DNA of 64,000 nt from JBBDMX01 sp040878035 (GTDB lineage Bacteria > Planctomycetota > Phycisphaerae > Phycisphaerales > Phycisphaeraceae), in the NCBI GenBank assembly GCA_040878035.1, contig JBBDMX010000069.1, positions 23,833 to 87,832 of the forward strand, read 5' to 3'. Positions 17,179 to 25,847 of the stretch are shown one piece after another. Below the pieces are notes generated by a model, which saw only the letters and a program-made list of their open reading frames with translations, was not told the DNA's origin and did no database searches. The position numbers and the translations under genes are program-made. The stretch's first letter is position 1. Each line of letters opens with the position of its first letter.

Positions 17179-17817
17179 CTACTGGTCGAGCAGTTGCTGC
17201 CGAAACCACGCCAGCGGGAAAAGTTGGCCGCGGCCCGTGCGGGCATCGGTATACAGCAGCACGTGGTCGGCGGGGATGCGGCATTGGCGCTGTAACGTCT
17301 GTACGACCTGGACCAACTGGCGCATCTGGGCATCGGTGGGCCGATGGCGGACGCCGTCGCCGATGAGGCAAATGTCGATGGCGGCCGGGGTGATGGGCGC
17401 CACCGCGGCGCGGCTGGTGCTCACGCCCGCCAACTGCTGGGCCCAGCGGTGGCCGATTTCCAGTTGCCCGTCCCTGCCGCCGTTGCCGTTGTCAATCACC
17501 AGGTGATAGCCCAGGCCTTCCAGTCCCATGCGCTGGTGCAGTTCGTCGAGGCTGCGGGCCGAGCCGTAGGCTGAGCCGCTGAAGTGGATGGCAATCGTGT
17601 TCCAGCGCGTCGCGGTCGGCAAAGGCGTAGTGGCCAGCACCATTTCCGACAGGTCGGCGGCCCGGCCGACCGTGACGTTCAAGCTCAGCGGGTTGCCGGC
17701 GTTGGCCGTCTTGGGACGCGGCTCCAGCCCCAGAAGCATGCCGCTGGCGATGGTCATCGCGATGACCAGGGCGACCAAAACCGTGATAGTTCGACGATCG
17801 GGCATGACCATGAGCAA
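17179..17817 (-). CDS. N-acetylmuramoyl-L-alanine amidase-like protein (Amidase_2 fold)
   Basis: 212 aa with a signal anchor near residues 9-30 (ITVLVALVIAMTIASGMLLG). The body has the Amidase_2/PGRP pattern: WNTIAIHFSGS, DELHQRMGLEGLGYHLVID, and GRDGQLEIGHRWAQQ, with histidines in the usual metal-ligand positions. Members cut the bond between MurNAc and the peptide stem. Some positions differ from the canonical enzymes (SGS where HSA is common), so activity is uncertain. Probably periplasmic and membrane-anchored. Confidence 0.72.
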   Translation of the reverse strand: MLMVMPDRRTITVLVALVIAMTIASGMLLGLEPRPKTANAGNPLSLNVTVGRAADLSEMVLATTPLPTATRWNTIAIHFSGSAYGSARSLDELHQRMGLEGLGYHLVIDNGNGGRDGQLEIGHRWAQQLAGVSTSRAAVAPITPAAIDICLIGDGVRHRPTDAQMRQLVQVVQTLQRQCRIPADHVLLYTDARTGRGQLFPLAWFRQQLLDQ

Positions 17818-18004
17818 CGCCCCAACAAAGCGACTTGACTAAGCAAACCAAATAGCGCAACCGACAGCCCTTTCATCGGGCAGCGCGCCATCCTGGCTTG
17901 CGAGATTTTCCAAAAACCGCGACGCGACGTGTTCCAGCCGGCCGCACAAACGGACGTTGCCTTGCTCCTCCCCCTTCTTTAGGGGAGGTTGGGGGGAGGG
18001 ATGC

Positions 18005-18229
18005 TTACGGTTCACTCAGCGGTCGCAACCGCTCCCGCAGCACTTGCTTCTCCATCCCTAAGGGCGCTTCAGCGGTCGTTCCGGGCAAATCCCGCCCCCG
18101 CAATTGCGAGTAGCGGTCATACTGCGACCGTGGCAGATTCTCGGGAAACAGCGTGTCGGTGCATCCGTACAGTACCCCCATCGTCATCACCAGTAATCCT
18201 ATGCACCATGATACCGTCAGGGGCCGCAT
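18005..18229 (-). CDS. Small lipoprotein with LPRSQYDRY motif
   Basis: 74 aa from ATG 18229. The hydrophobic signal CIGLLVMTMGVLYGC ends in a lipobox (LYGC), so the mature protein would be a lipid-anchored peptide of about 50 residues. The segment LFPENLPRSQYDRYSQLRG looks conserved and resembles small planctomycete lipoproteins I have seen, whose function is unknown. A longer in-frame start exists but would bury the signal peptide. Confidence 0.6.
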   Translation of the reverse strand: MRPLTVSWCIGLLVMTMGVLYGCTDTLFPENLPRSQYDRYSQLRGRDLPGTTAEAPLGMEKQVLRERLRPLSEP

Positions 18230-18571
18230 TGAGCCAGCTCTTTTTACGTTCCGGGTGTCATTGAGTCCCGGCGTGGGCTGCACGCCGGAGCCAGCGGAAA
18301 GGCCGGTGATACGCGGGAATTTCCACATGATACGGCTTATCCTTGAACTCTTGGTCCCCGTCACCGGCCTGGCAGCCCCCACCACCATCAACCCTCGGCG
18401 GGGCCAACATCGGTGGATTGTAACGACTTGGGCACATCAAGGCTCAAAGACGCTACGATACGCCGCCCCCACTCCCTGTAAGAAGCCGGGGGTCGGATAC
18501 GAGAAGAATCAGAAATCAGACGGCTTCAACAGCGCTTCGCCAAATCAGAAATCAGAAATGGCCTCAACCCC

Positions 18572-20458
18572 ATGCCCACGCTCTGGTCACAAACGCTGAT
18601 CCCCACCGCCCGCCAGGTCCCCGCCGAGGCCGAGGTGCCTTCACACCAGCTCATGCTGCGTGCGGGCCTGATCCGCAAGCTCGGCGCGGGCGTCTACGAC
18701 TACCTCCCGCTGGGCCTGCGCTCCTTGCGTAAGGCGATGGAGATCATCCGCCAGGAGATGAATGCCGCCGGCGCCGTCGAGGTCATGCTGCCGGCGTTAC
18801 AGCCCATCGAGTTGTGGGAGCGCACGGGCCGGCGGGCCGCCTATGGCCCTAACCTCTTTATCGTTAAGGACCGCCACGGCCGCGACCAGGCCCTGGGACC
18901 CACCCACGAGGAAGTCGTCACCGAACTCGTCGGTGGCTGCGTCGAAAGCTACCGCCAGCTTCCCCTGTGCCTCTACCAGATCCAGACCAAGTTCCGCGAC
19001 GAGTTCCGCCCGCGCTTTGGCGTCCTGCGCTCTCGCGAGTTTCAGATGAAGGACGCTTACTCGTTCCACCTCACGCTGGAAGGCCCGGGCGGACTCGATG
19101 AGACTTACCAGAAGCAGTACGACGCCTATTGCCGCATTTTCAGCCGCTGCGGCCTGCCTTACATGACCGTCGAGGCCGAGTCCGGGCCGATCGGCGGCAG
19201 CGCGTCCCATGAGTTCATGGTGCCCTCCCCCACCGGCGAAGACACCATCCTCGTGGACGAGAAAGCCAACTACGCCGCCAACGTGGAAAAGTGCGCGACC
19301 GGACCGCGCGGCCATTCCTTCGACGGCCCGCCTACCGGCGAGCTGGACAAAGTCCATACCCCCAACTGCCCCGGCATCGAGGATGTTGGGAAACTCCTCA
19401 AGGTCAAGCCCAAGCACATGCTCAAAACCCTGGTCTTCTTCGGCATCCGCATGAAGAAGGACGAGGTGCCCGTGCTTCATGGCAGCGGACTGCCCGGCGT
19501 GGGCAACGACCTCAAGAGTCTGGCGCAGCACGACTGCCTGCGCTTCGTCATCGCCGTGGTCCGCGGCGATCACGATGTCAACGAGGCCAAGCTGCGCCAC
19601 CAGTTCTTTGCCCTGTATCCCGAGTTCGACACACTGGTGCTGGGCGATCCGCGCCTGGCGCAGGAGATGGGCTTCACCATCGGTTACGTCGGGCCGCAGG
19701 TCATCGCCGGCTCGCCCTGGCAGAAGCAGACTCTGCTCATGGTCGATCCCGACGCGGCCCAGCCTGAGTTCTGGGTCACCGGCGCCAACGACGTGGACCA
19801 CCACGTGCGGCACTTCAACTGGAACCGCGAGGTGCGCGATCCGCTGGGCGACCATGTGCAGAAGCACCTGGTGGTGGCCGACATCCGCAACGCGGCTGAA
19901 GGCGACCCTTCGCCCCGCGGCAACGGCGGCGTGCTCAAGCAACGCAAGGGCATCGAGATCGGCCACGTGTTCAAACTGGGTGCCAAATACAGCGATGCCA
20001 TGGGCGTCACCGTGCTCAACGAACGCAACGAACGCGTGCCCATGATCATGGGCTGCTACGGCATCGGTGTGAACCGCATCCTGGCGTCGGCGATCGAACG
20101 GGAGAATGGCAACGACGCCAACGGCATCATTTGGCCCGCCAGCATCGCCCCCTACCAGGTGCTCATCACCCCCATCAAGTACGACGGCGCGATGAAGGAC
20201 GCCGCTGGCAGCTTAGCATCTTCTCTCGAATCGTTGGGCATCGACGTGCTCATCGACGACCGCGACGAACGCCCCGGCGTCAAGTTCAAGGACGCCGACC
20301 TCGTCGGGTTCCCCCTGCGCATCACCATCGGCGACAAGTCGCTGGCCACCGGCCAGGTCGAGGTCAAGGCCCGCAACGGGTCCAACGGCGAAAAGGGCGA
20401 ACTGGTCGCGGTCGATCAGGCCGCGGCGCGGGTGGCGGAGCTGCTCAAGTCGCTCTGA
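18572..20458 (+). CDS. proS: Prolyl-tRNA synthetase (bacterial type)
   Basis: Class II synthetase charging tRNA-Pro. 628 aa. Motif 1 region HQLMLRAGLIRKLGAGVYDY, motif 2 QTKFRDEFRPRFGVLRSREF, and motif 3 near residue 495, GCYGIGVNRILASAIE. An insertion of about 180 residues between motifs 2 and 3 (residues about 215-410) corresponds to the editing domain of bacterial ProRS, which hydrolyses mis-charged Ala-tRNA. The anticodon-binding domain is at the C-terminus. Upstream bases 18500-18560 carry AATCAGAAATCAGA repeats that run up to the start. Confidence 0.96.
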   Translation: MPTLWSQTLIPTARQVPAEAEVPSHQLMLRAGLIRKLGAGVYDYLPLGLRSLRKAMEIIRQEMNAAGAVEVMLPALQPIELWERTGRRAAYGPNLFIVKDRHGRDQALGPTHEEVVTELVGGCVESYRQLPLCLYQIQTKFRDEFRPRFGVLRSREFQMKDAYSFHLTLEGPGGLDETYQKQYDAYCRIFSRCGLPYMTVEAESGPIGGSASHEFMVPSPTGEDTILVDEKANYAANVEKCATGPRGHSFDGPPTGELDKVHTPNCPGIEDVGKLLKVKPKHMLKTLVFFGIRMKKDEVPVLHGSGLPGVGNDLKSLAQHDCLRFVIAVVRGDHDVNEAKLRHQFFALYPEFDTLVLGDPRLAQEMGFTIGYVGPQVIAGSPWQKQTLLMVDPDAAQPEFWVTGANDVDHHVRHFNWNREVRDPLGDHVQKHLVVADIRNAAEGDPSPRGNGGVLKQRKGIEIGHVFKLGAKYSDAMGVTVLNERNERVPMIMGCYGIGVNRILASAIERENGNDANGIIWPASIAPYQVLITPIKYDGAMKDAAGSLASSLESLGIDVLIDDRDERPGVKFKDADLVGFPLRITIGDKSLATGQVEVKARNGSNGEKGELVAVDQAAARVAELLKSL

Positions 20459-20464
20459 CAAGGT

Positions 20465-20523
20465 CAGAGCCGCGCGGCGTCAGCCCGCGGACGATCCCCG
20501 CAGGCTTACGCCTTGCGGCTCTG
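20465..20523. repeat. GAGCCGCGCGGCGTCAGCCCGCGG palindrome (copy 1)
   Basis: GAGCCGCGCGGCGTCAGCC and its near-complement GGCTTACGCCTTGCGGCTC flank a short loop. It lies in the convergent gap between proS and the membrane-protein gene, so it may act as a bidirectional transcript barrier. A fuller copy lies at 46719-46793. Confidence 0.8.
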
Positions 20524-20527
20524 ATGC

Positions 20528-21460
20528 CTACGCCGCCTTGGCCCAGGTCTGCCGCGCGGTATCCGCCGTCTGTTTGAGCCGCCAGGCGTAGACCGGCAAC
20601 AGCGTCAGCAGCATGATCACGTAGAGCGTCGCCCCGCCCCAAGCCGTCAGGTTAATCAGTCCATCCACGGTGCGGAAGAGCCAAGTGCTGTAGGAATGCA
20701 GCATCAGCGGAACAAGGTTGTAGAGCAGGGCAATGCCCGCGGCCACGGTGATGAGTAACACCACATCGCCAAGGATCGAAAAGCTGGCCAGCGTAGGATC
20801 GGGAATGCGCCGCAGCAACGTGCGCACATAGGCCAGAAGCGAGAACAGGGCGATGCCGCCGACGATGGCCAGCGCGCTGCCCCCGACTCCCACCAGACGA
20901 TACCCTGGGTGCAGCCAGCGATAAGGTGACAGCGCGGTGATGACGAACGTGCCGGTGACGGCGATGAGAAAGCTGTAGCGAAAAATCACGCGCAGGTTGA
21001 TAGGCGGTTCGGGCTTGAGTCGGCCGATCTCGGGTAGCGTGACCAGCCAACAGCCCAGGGCTGCAGCGATGAACATCACGGCGGCCGCGACCGCCTTGAG
21101 CAGTTGTAACGCCGCCCAAGATATCGGAGGCGGTATGGAGTCATCTTTTTTGAGTAGTGCCGACCCCCACAGGTTCCAGCTCAGCCAATCCGCCAGCAGC
21201 AGCCCGGCAAACAGCACCGCCCCGATCCACAGCAGCAGGAACCCCTGTGCCAGGCGCTCCAGCCAGCGCGGATCCGACGCTCGCAGCGTCCGCCCATGCA
21301 GCGATCGCGCCACCGGCGTGCCGCATTCCATGCATGTGCCGTTCAACGGCAGGCCCCGCAGGTTGTAGTCGCACTTGAGGCAGTAAACGTCCTGCGTGAG
21401 CCGCCCCTGCTCGTCCAAGCTCGGTGCCGCGGTCGTCTCGATGTGCATCTGTGCATTCAT
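20528..21460 (-). CDS. Zinc-ribbon multi-pass membrane protein (paralog 1)
   Basis: 310 aa. N-terminal zinc ribbon: YCLKCDYNLRGLPLNGTCMECGTP, with two CxxC pairs. Then about six hydrophobic segments (for example GFLLLWIGAVLFAGLLLAD, VMFIAAALGCWLVTL, ALAIVGGIALFSLLAYV, VVLLITVAAGIALLYNL, TLYVIMLLTLLPVYAW). The C-x-Y-[ND]-L-R zinc ribbon joined to membrane helices is frequent in planctomycetes; no function is known. The next minus-strand gene encodes a paralog. Confidence 0.75.
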   Translation of the reverse strand: MNAQMHIETTAAPSLDEQGRLTQDVYCLKCDYNLRGLPLNGTCMECGTPVARSLHGRTLRASDPRWLERLAQGFLLLWIGAVLFAGLLLADWLSWNLWGSALLKKDDSIPPPISWAALQLLKAVAAAVMFIAAALGCWLVTLPEIGRLKPEPPINLRVIFRYSFLIAVTGTFVITALSPYRWLHPGYRLVGVGGSALAIVGGIALFSLLAYVRTLLRRIPDPTLASFSILGDVVLLITVAAGIALLYNLVPLMLHSYSTWLFRTVDGLINLTAWGGATLYVIMLLTLLPVYAWRLKQTADTARQTWAKAA

Positions 21461-21482
21461 AGCTTGCCTGCCAATCGGGGGA

Positions 21483-21655
21483 GAACCACCAAGACACCAA
21501 GGACACCAAGAGGAGTGATGAACACGAAGTCACGAAGGCACGAAGAAGAGAATCAGTTTCTTGATTTGCATTCCTTCGTGTCTTCGTGCCTTCGTGTTCA
21601 TTCCTCTTTCACTTGCTCCATCTTCTTGGTGTCCTTGGTGTCTTGGTGGTTAACC
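21483..21655. repeat. ACCACCAAGACACCAAGG / CACGAAGGCACGAAG composite repeat
   Basis: Left part ACCACCAAGACACCAAGGACACCAAG, middle GTCACGAAGGCACGAAGAAG, then the reverse complements CTTCGTGCCTTCGTGTTCA and TTGGTGTCCTTGGTGTCTTGGTGGTTAA. The whole element is an imperfect 170-bp inverted repeat filling the gap between the two zinc-ribbon membrane genes. Confidence 0.85.
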
Positions 21656-21657
21656 TC

Positions 21658-22539
21658 CTACGAAGTGACGCTGCGTTTCAAGCACTGCGCCAGGCGGACG
21701 CGGAACCAGACCATGGCGATCAAGGTCATGATGCCCCAGATGGGCAAGGCCAGAACCGTACCGCACAAGCCCAGCGTCACGATCACGCCAAGATCGGGCG
21801 GGGACTGGCGCGAGGCGGTGGCCGCGATGATGATGCCCGTCAGCACCGAGCATCCGATCAGGCCATCGCCAACCGCGACGATGCGCGTGAAGACCGCCAG
21901 CGGCCGGTCATGCGCCCGCATCGCGAGCTTGTGGGCATAGCGTCCGGCGGCGAACACGCCGACGACGGCGGTGAGCACGCCGCAGAACACCGCCAAGGTT
22001 TCAAATCCGCCGTTGACCGCCACGCGCGCCAAGCCAATCGCCAGCGCGAAATACACCTGCCCCACCAGGAGCACCGCCGACCAGCGCGCGATCCGCCGGA
22101 CATGGTGATGGCGTTCCATGGTCTCCTTGCCCGACGTGGGATCGGGCCAGGTGAACCAGATGCAAGCCCACAGGCCCAGCGCCACGGGAAGCGTCGAGAG
22201 CATCAGGGATACGATCGCCCGCGCCAGCTCATCGGGAATCAGAATCATGCACGCCGGGATAAAGATCACCAGCGTGACGCCGCCCAGTCCGACGGCCGAC
22301 AGCGCCAGGTCCATGGCCCGTACGAGTCGGCGGACCCACGCCGGATCACCGATGATCACCGCCGCGTGCAGCGAGTCCAGAATGCACTGTCCGCATTCCG
22401 GGCAATCGGCCCGCAGGTCCAGGGTGCGCAGGTTGTAGCCGCAGGAAATGCACGGCACATCACGCTCGATGCGCTTGGGCTGCGCTTGATCAGGCACCAG
22501 TATCGCGGCCATGGGGGCCGGGGGTTCCATGCGGCTCAT
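21658..22539 (-). CDS. Zinc-ribbon multi-pass membrane protein (paralog 2)
   Basis: 293 aa from MSRMEPPAP at 22539. The zinc ribbon VPCISCGYNLRTLDLRADCPECGQ is the same type as in the preceding paralog, followed by about six membrane segments (VGLGGVTLVIFIPACMIL, LMLSTLPVALGLWACIWF, WSAVLLVGQVYFALAIGL, FCGVLTAVVGVFAAGRY and others). Function unknown. It is divergent from neuB with only 36 bp between starts, so the promoters must overlap. A much longer open frame continues upstream opposite neuB but is a shadow. Confidence 0.75.
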   Translation of the reverse strand: MSRMEPPAPMAAILVPDQAQPKRIERDVPCISCGYNLRTLDLRADCPECGQCILDSLHAAVIIGDPAWVRRLVRAMDLALSAVGLGGVTLVIFIPACMILIPDELARAIVSLMLSTLPVALGLWACIWFTWPDPTSGKETMERHHHVRRIARWSAVLLVGQVYFALAIGLARVAVNGGFETLAVFCGVLTAVVGVFAAGRYAHKLAMRAHDRPLAVFTRIVAVGDGLIGCSVLTGIIIAATASRQSPPDLGVIVTLGLCGTVLALPIWGIMTLIAMVWFRVRLAQCLKRSVTS

Positions 22540-22575
22540 GGTACTTGGAATGTCGCAATTCGTATCATAGTTGCC

Positions 22576-23772
22576 ATGCTTCAACCCTCCCTCCTTTTCG
22601 CCCCGGCCACCGCCACTTCGCCGCCCAAAGTGCTGGTCATCGCCGAACTGGGCGTGAACCATGACGGCCAGCGTGCGCGAGCGATGGACATGGTGACCAT
22701 GGCCGCCGCCGCCGGCGCCGATGCCATCAAGCTTCAGCTTTTCGATCCGCGACATCTGCTGTCCAACCAGGCCAAGCTGGCGGCGTATCAGAAGGAAGCG
22801 GGCGCCGACGATCCTTTCACGATGCTCGACCGGCTCAAGCTCACTGCCGCGGACCTGCGCGCGGTGCGCAGCGCGGCCAGGGAGACGGGCCTGGCGTTCA
22901 TTCTCACACCGTTCTCGCTGGAGGACGTGCCGGCGCTGGCCGACTTGGACGTCGATGCGGTGAAGATCGCTTCGCCCGATGCGGTCAATACGCCCCTGCT
23001 TCGTGCGGCAGCGGCGCTGGGGAAGCCGATGCTGATTTCGACCGGGACGTGCACGATGGAGGAATTGGCCGACGCGGCGGCGCTGCTCCGTTCCCTCTCT
23101 CCTTGGGAGAGGGTGGCCGACCCCCGGAAGTCCGCGAGGCCGGGTGAGAGGAGCCGGGTAGTAGCGGTGGGTGTGTCGTCCATGATTGATTCGCGGGCCG
23201 CTCTCATCCCTGGATCCCCTCACTCCAACCCTCGCCCGGGGGGAGAGGGGGCCGGAGGAGCGCTGCTCCAATGCGTGTCGAGCTATCCGACCGCCGACGG
23301 GCAGGCGGCGATCAATGGTCTGGTGGCGTTGCGGGAGCGCTTTGGCGTGCCGGTAGGTTACTCGGATCACACGCGCTCGCTGGTGAGCGGCGCCGTGGCG
23401 GTGGCGGCCGGGGCCTGCGTGATCGAGAAGCACTTCACCTACGACCGCCAGGCCCAAGGGCCCGATCACGCCGCCAGCCTCGACCCGGTGAGCTTCACGC
23501 ACTACGTGGACCTGATCCGCGAGGCGCAAGTCATGCTCGGCCCGATCGCCAAGCGCGTGCTGCCCTGCGAGCAGGACGTGCGCGCGGTGTCGCGGCAGAG
23601 CGTGTGCGCGGTTTGTGATCTGTCCCCAGGTCATGTCGTGAGGGAAAAGGACGTCACGGTGCGCCGGCCGGGCACGGGCATCCCGGCGCGGGAATTGGAA
23701 CGGGTCGTCGGCAGGCGATTGCGCGTGGCGGTGCGCGGGGGCGACCTGTTGCGCGCCGACGATCTGGAGTAA
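22576..23772 (+). CDS. neuB: N-acetylneuraminate synthase family protein (NeuB) with internal insertion
   Basis: Condenses phosphoenolpyruvate with an N-acetylated hexosamine to give sialic acid or a related nonulosonate. 398 aa. TIM-barrel motifs: IAELGVNHDG at residues 17-26, GADAIKLQLFDP, VDAVKIASPDAVNTPLL, STGTCTMEEL, QCVSSYPT, GYSDHTRS and IEKHFTYDR. A C-terminal SAF (antifreeze-like) domain begins near residue 340 (RQSVCAVCDLSPGHVVREKD). About 57 extra residues (roughly 172-228) are encoded by a dispersed repeat. Without them the protein would be near 340 aa, the usual size. Confidence 0.9.
   Translation: MLQPSLLFAPATATSPPKVLVIAELGVNHDGQRARAMDMVTMAAAAGADAIKLQLFDPRHLLSNQAKLAAYQKEAGADDPFTMLDRLKLTAADLRAVRSAARETGLAFILTPFSLEDVPALADLDVDAVKIASPDAVNTPLLRAAAALGKPMLISTGTCTMEELADAAALLRSLSPWERVADPRKSARPGERSRVVAVGVSSMIDSRAALIPGSPHSNPRPGGEGAGGALLQCVSSYPTADGQAAINGLVALRERFGVPVGYSDHTRSLVSGAVAVAAGACVIEKHFTYDRQAQGPDHAASLDPVSFTHYVDLIREAQVMLGPIAKRVLPCEQDVRAVSRQSVCAVCDLSPGHVVREKDVTVRRPGTGIPARELERVVGRRLRVAVRGGDLLRADDLE
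23090..23259. repeat. Dispersed repeat captured in frame inside neuB
   Basis: Begins CCCTCTCTCCTTGGGAGAGGG and ends CAACCCTCGCCCGGGGGGAGAG, the form of an intergenic hairpin seen in part at 39154-39192. Length is about 170 bp and it keeps the reading frame. The encoded Arg/Pro/Gly/Ser-rich stretch interrupts the barrel between a helix (EELADAAALL) and the next strand (GALLQCVSSY). Confidence 0.78.
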
Positions 23773-23812
23773 GGAACCCCACGGACTTTCATCCATGGGG
23801 TTCGTGTGTCAA

Positions 23813-23853
23813 ATCCCCGGCAAGCCCCGAAGACGGGGCATGCCGGGGCTTGC
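23813..23853. repeat. CCCCGGCAAGCCCCG hairpin repeat, second copy
   Basis: Differs from 15741-15780 mainly at one base (CCCCGAAGACGGGG versus CCCCGAGGACGGGG). It lies in the convergent neuB-rho gap. Confidence 0.75.
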
Positions 23854-23863
23854 TGCAATTTAT

Positions 23864-25423
23864 TCAGTCCAAGTTCATCGTCAGCAGGAATTCGGCGTTG
23901 GTCTTGACCTTCTGGAGCCGGCTCTTGAGCAGTTCCATGGCCTCGACCGGATTCATGTCCGCCAGCACCTTGCGCAGACGGTAGACCAGCTTCATTTCCG
24001 TCGGGTCCATCAGCAGTTCCTCGCGACGGGTGCCCGAGGAGGCGATGTCGATGCACGGATAAATGCGCTTGTCCATCAGCCGGCGATCCAGGTGCAGTTC
24101 GCTGTTGCCCGTGCCCTTGAACTCCTCGAAGATGATGTCGTCCATCTTCGAGCCGGTGTCGGTCAGGGCGGTGGCGATGATGGTCAGTGACCCGCCGTCT
24201 TCGATGGCGCGGGCCGAGCCGAAGAACTTCTTGGGGCGCTGCATGGCGTTGGTGTCGAGGCCGCCAGTGCCGATCTTGCCCGAGTGGGGCATTTCCTCAT
24301 TGAACGCGCGGGCCATGCGGGTCAGCGAGTCCATGAGGATCACCACGTGATGGCCGAACTCGACCATGCGCCGGGCCTTTTCGATCACCATGTCGCAGAC
24401 CTGCACGTGGCGGGTCGATGACTCGTCGAACGAGCTGGCGACCACCTCGACCTCCTTGGGCGTCTGGCGGCGGAAGTCGGTCACTTCCTCAGGCCGCTCG
24501 GCGATCAGCAGCACGAACACCTTCACATCGGGGTAATTCGTGATGATCGAGTTGGCCATCTTCTGGAGCAGCACCGTCTTGCCGGTGCGCGGCGGGGCGA
24601 CGATCAGGGCGCGCTGACCGCGGCCCAGGGGCGTCACCAGATCCACAATACGCATCTCGATGTTGTCCGGCTTGTTGGCCGTCTCGAGCACGAAACGCTG
24701 ATCCGGGTGCAACGGCGTCAGGTCCTCGAACAACGTTACGTCATTGAGGGCATCGGGCGGCTGACCGTTGACCGCGTCCACGCGCAGAAGCGCGAAATAA
24801 CGCTCGCTTTCCTTGGGTGGCCGGATCGTGCCCTGCACGACGTGACCCACCTTCAATCCAAAACGGCGAATCTGTGACGGGCTGACGTAAATGTCATCCG
24901 GGCACGCCAGGTACGAATACTCGGGCGAGCGCAGGAAGCCAAAGCCGTCGGGCAGGATTTCCAGCACGCCCTCGCCGTACATCAAACCCTGCTTGGCGAT
25001 GTGCTTCTTGAGAATCTGGAAGATCAGGTCTTGCTTCTTAAGGCCTTTGAACTCGGTGACGCCTTCCTCCTGCGCCAACGTGTGCAGTTGCTCGACTTCC
25101 ATTTTCTGGAGGTCGCTGACGGTCATGTCGGTGCGCTTGGCCAGTTCGTAACGTTCCTGGGTCTCGGCTTCGAGTTGCTCATCGGTGTGGGCGCGTGGCC
25201 GCGGGGCGGGCGTCTTAACCGCCTGAGCCTGCTCCTTGGCTGCCGGGGTTTCCGGGGTTGCGGCGCTTGGGGGAGCTTTCGCTGCTTCCGGATTTCCCGG
25301 GTTTTCCGGGGCTTCCAGGGCCTCCGGTGCTTCCGAAGCTTCCGGGGGGGTGGATTCGCCCGCGTCGTCGCCGCCACTGCTCTTGCTGCGCTTGCGCGTC
25401 TTAACGGAATCTGCTCTTGCCAT
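23864..25423 (-). CDS. rho: Transcription termination factor Rho
   Basis: Hexameric RNA helicase that ends transcription. 519 aa from MARADSVKTRKRSK at 25423, with GGAG upstream. Residues 1-85 form a low-complexity Ala/Pro/Glu-rich region absent from E. coli Rho (about 419 aa). Then the Rho N domain (SDLQKMEVEQLHTLAQEEG), the cold-shock RNA-binding domain (GFGFLRSPEYSYLACPDDIY), Walker A VAPPRTGKTVLLQKMA, Walker B VVILMDSLTRMARAFNE, and the C-terminal ATPase to KSRLQKVKTNAEFL. Extended N-termini are common outside proteobacteria. Confidence 0.97.
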   Translation of the reverse strand: MARADSVKTRKRSKSSGGDDAGESTPPEASEAPEALEAPENPGNPEAAKAPPSAATPETPAAKEQAQAVKTPAPRPRAHTDEQLEAETQERYELAKRTDMTVSDLQKMEVEQLHTLAQEEGVTEFKGLKKQDLIFQILKKHIAKQGLMYGEGVLEILPDGFGFLRSPEYSYLACPDDIYVSPSQIRRFGLKVGHVVQGTIRPPKESERYFALLRVDAVNGQPPDALNDVTLFEDLTPLHPDQRFVLETANKPDNIEMRIVDLVTPLGRGQRALIVAPPRTGKTVLLQKMANSIITNYPDVKVFVLLIAERPEEVTDFRRQTPKEVEVVASSFDESSTRHVQVCDMVIEKARRMVEFGHHVVILMDSLTRMARAFNEEMPHSGKIGTGGLDTNAMQRPKKFFGSARAIEDGGSLTIIATALTDTGSKMDDIIFEEFKGTGNSELHLDRRLMDKRIYPCIDIASSGTRREELLMDPTEMKLVYRLRKVLADMNPVEAMELLKSRLQKVKTNAEFLLTMNLD

Positions 25424-25847
25424 AATGCGGTTCTCCAATCGGTTGGCGCCTTTCGTCCCCACGCCAGGCGGCGCTGTGGAAGGCGTCCTATCGCTACTGC
25501 GATGTGCTTCTATATCGGGGGTTAGATCAATCTGGGGACGGGACTGATTTGGGAGTAAAGGAATCTCGGTGGGGTGTTGGGCTGGCGGGATGAACCCGCC
25601 GGCCGGAGTTCGTAACGCTAGTGCTAAGGGGTGACCGGAAATCTTAGGCAGGCCCCCAGGCGTCAAGTGCGAAATTCATGCCGCAACGCCTTGGCTGCGG
25701 CCCCTGATGCAACATCCTTGTCAAAGCTGGTTGATCCGTGTAACCGGGACTTGCGGAAATTTCCGGGGAAGTCCCGGGGAGGTCCGGGGAGCTCCGGGGG
25801 TTCATAGGGTTCGGAGGCCCAGATCCCGAACCCTGATTGCAGGGCAT

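Noticed and set aside
21658..23796. 712-codon minus-strand frame opposite neuB
   Set aside because: Only the part from 22539 down encodes a believable protein; the upstream part is antisense to the conserved NeuB motifs.
23776..23806. Intrinsic terminator after neuB (AACCCCA..TGGGGTT)
   Set aside because: The stem is only about 7 bp with a long loop and no T-run in either direction.
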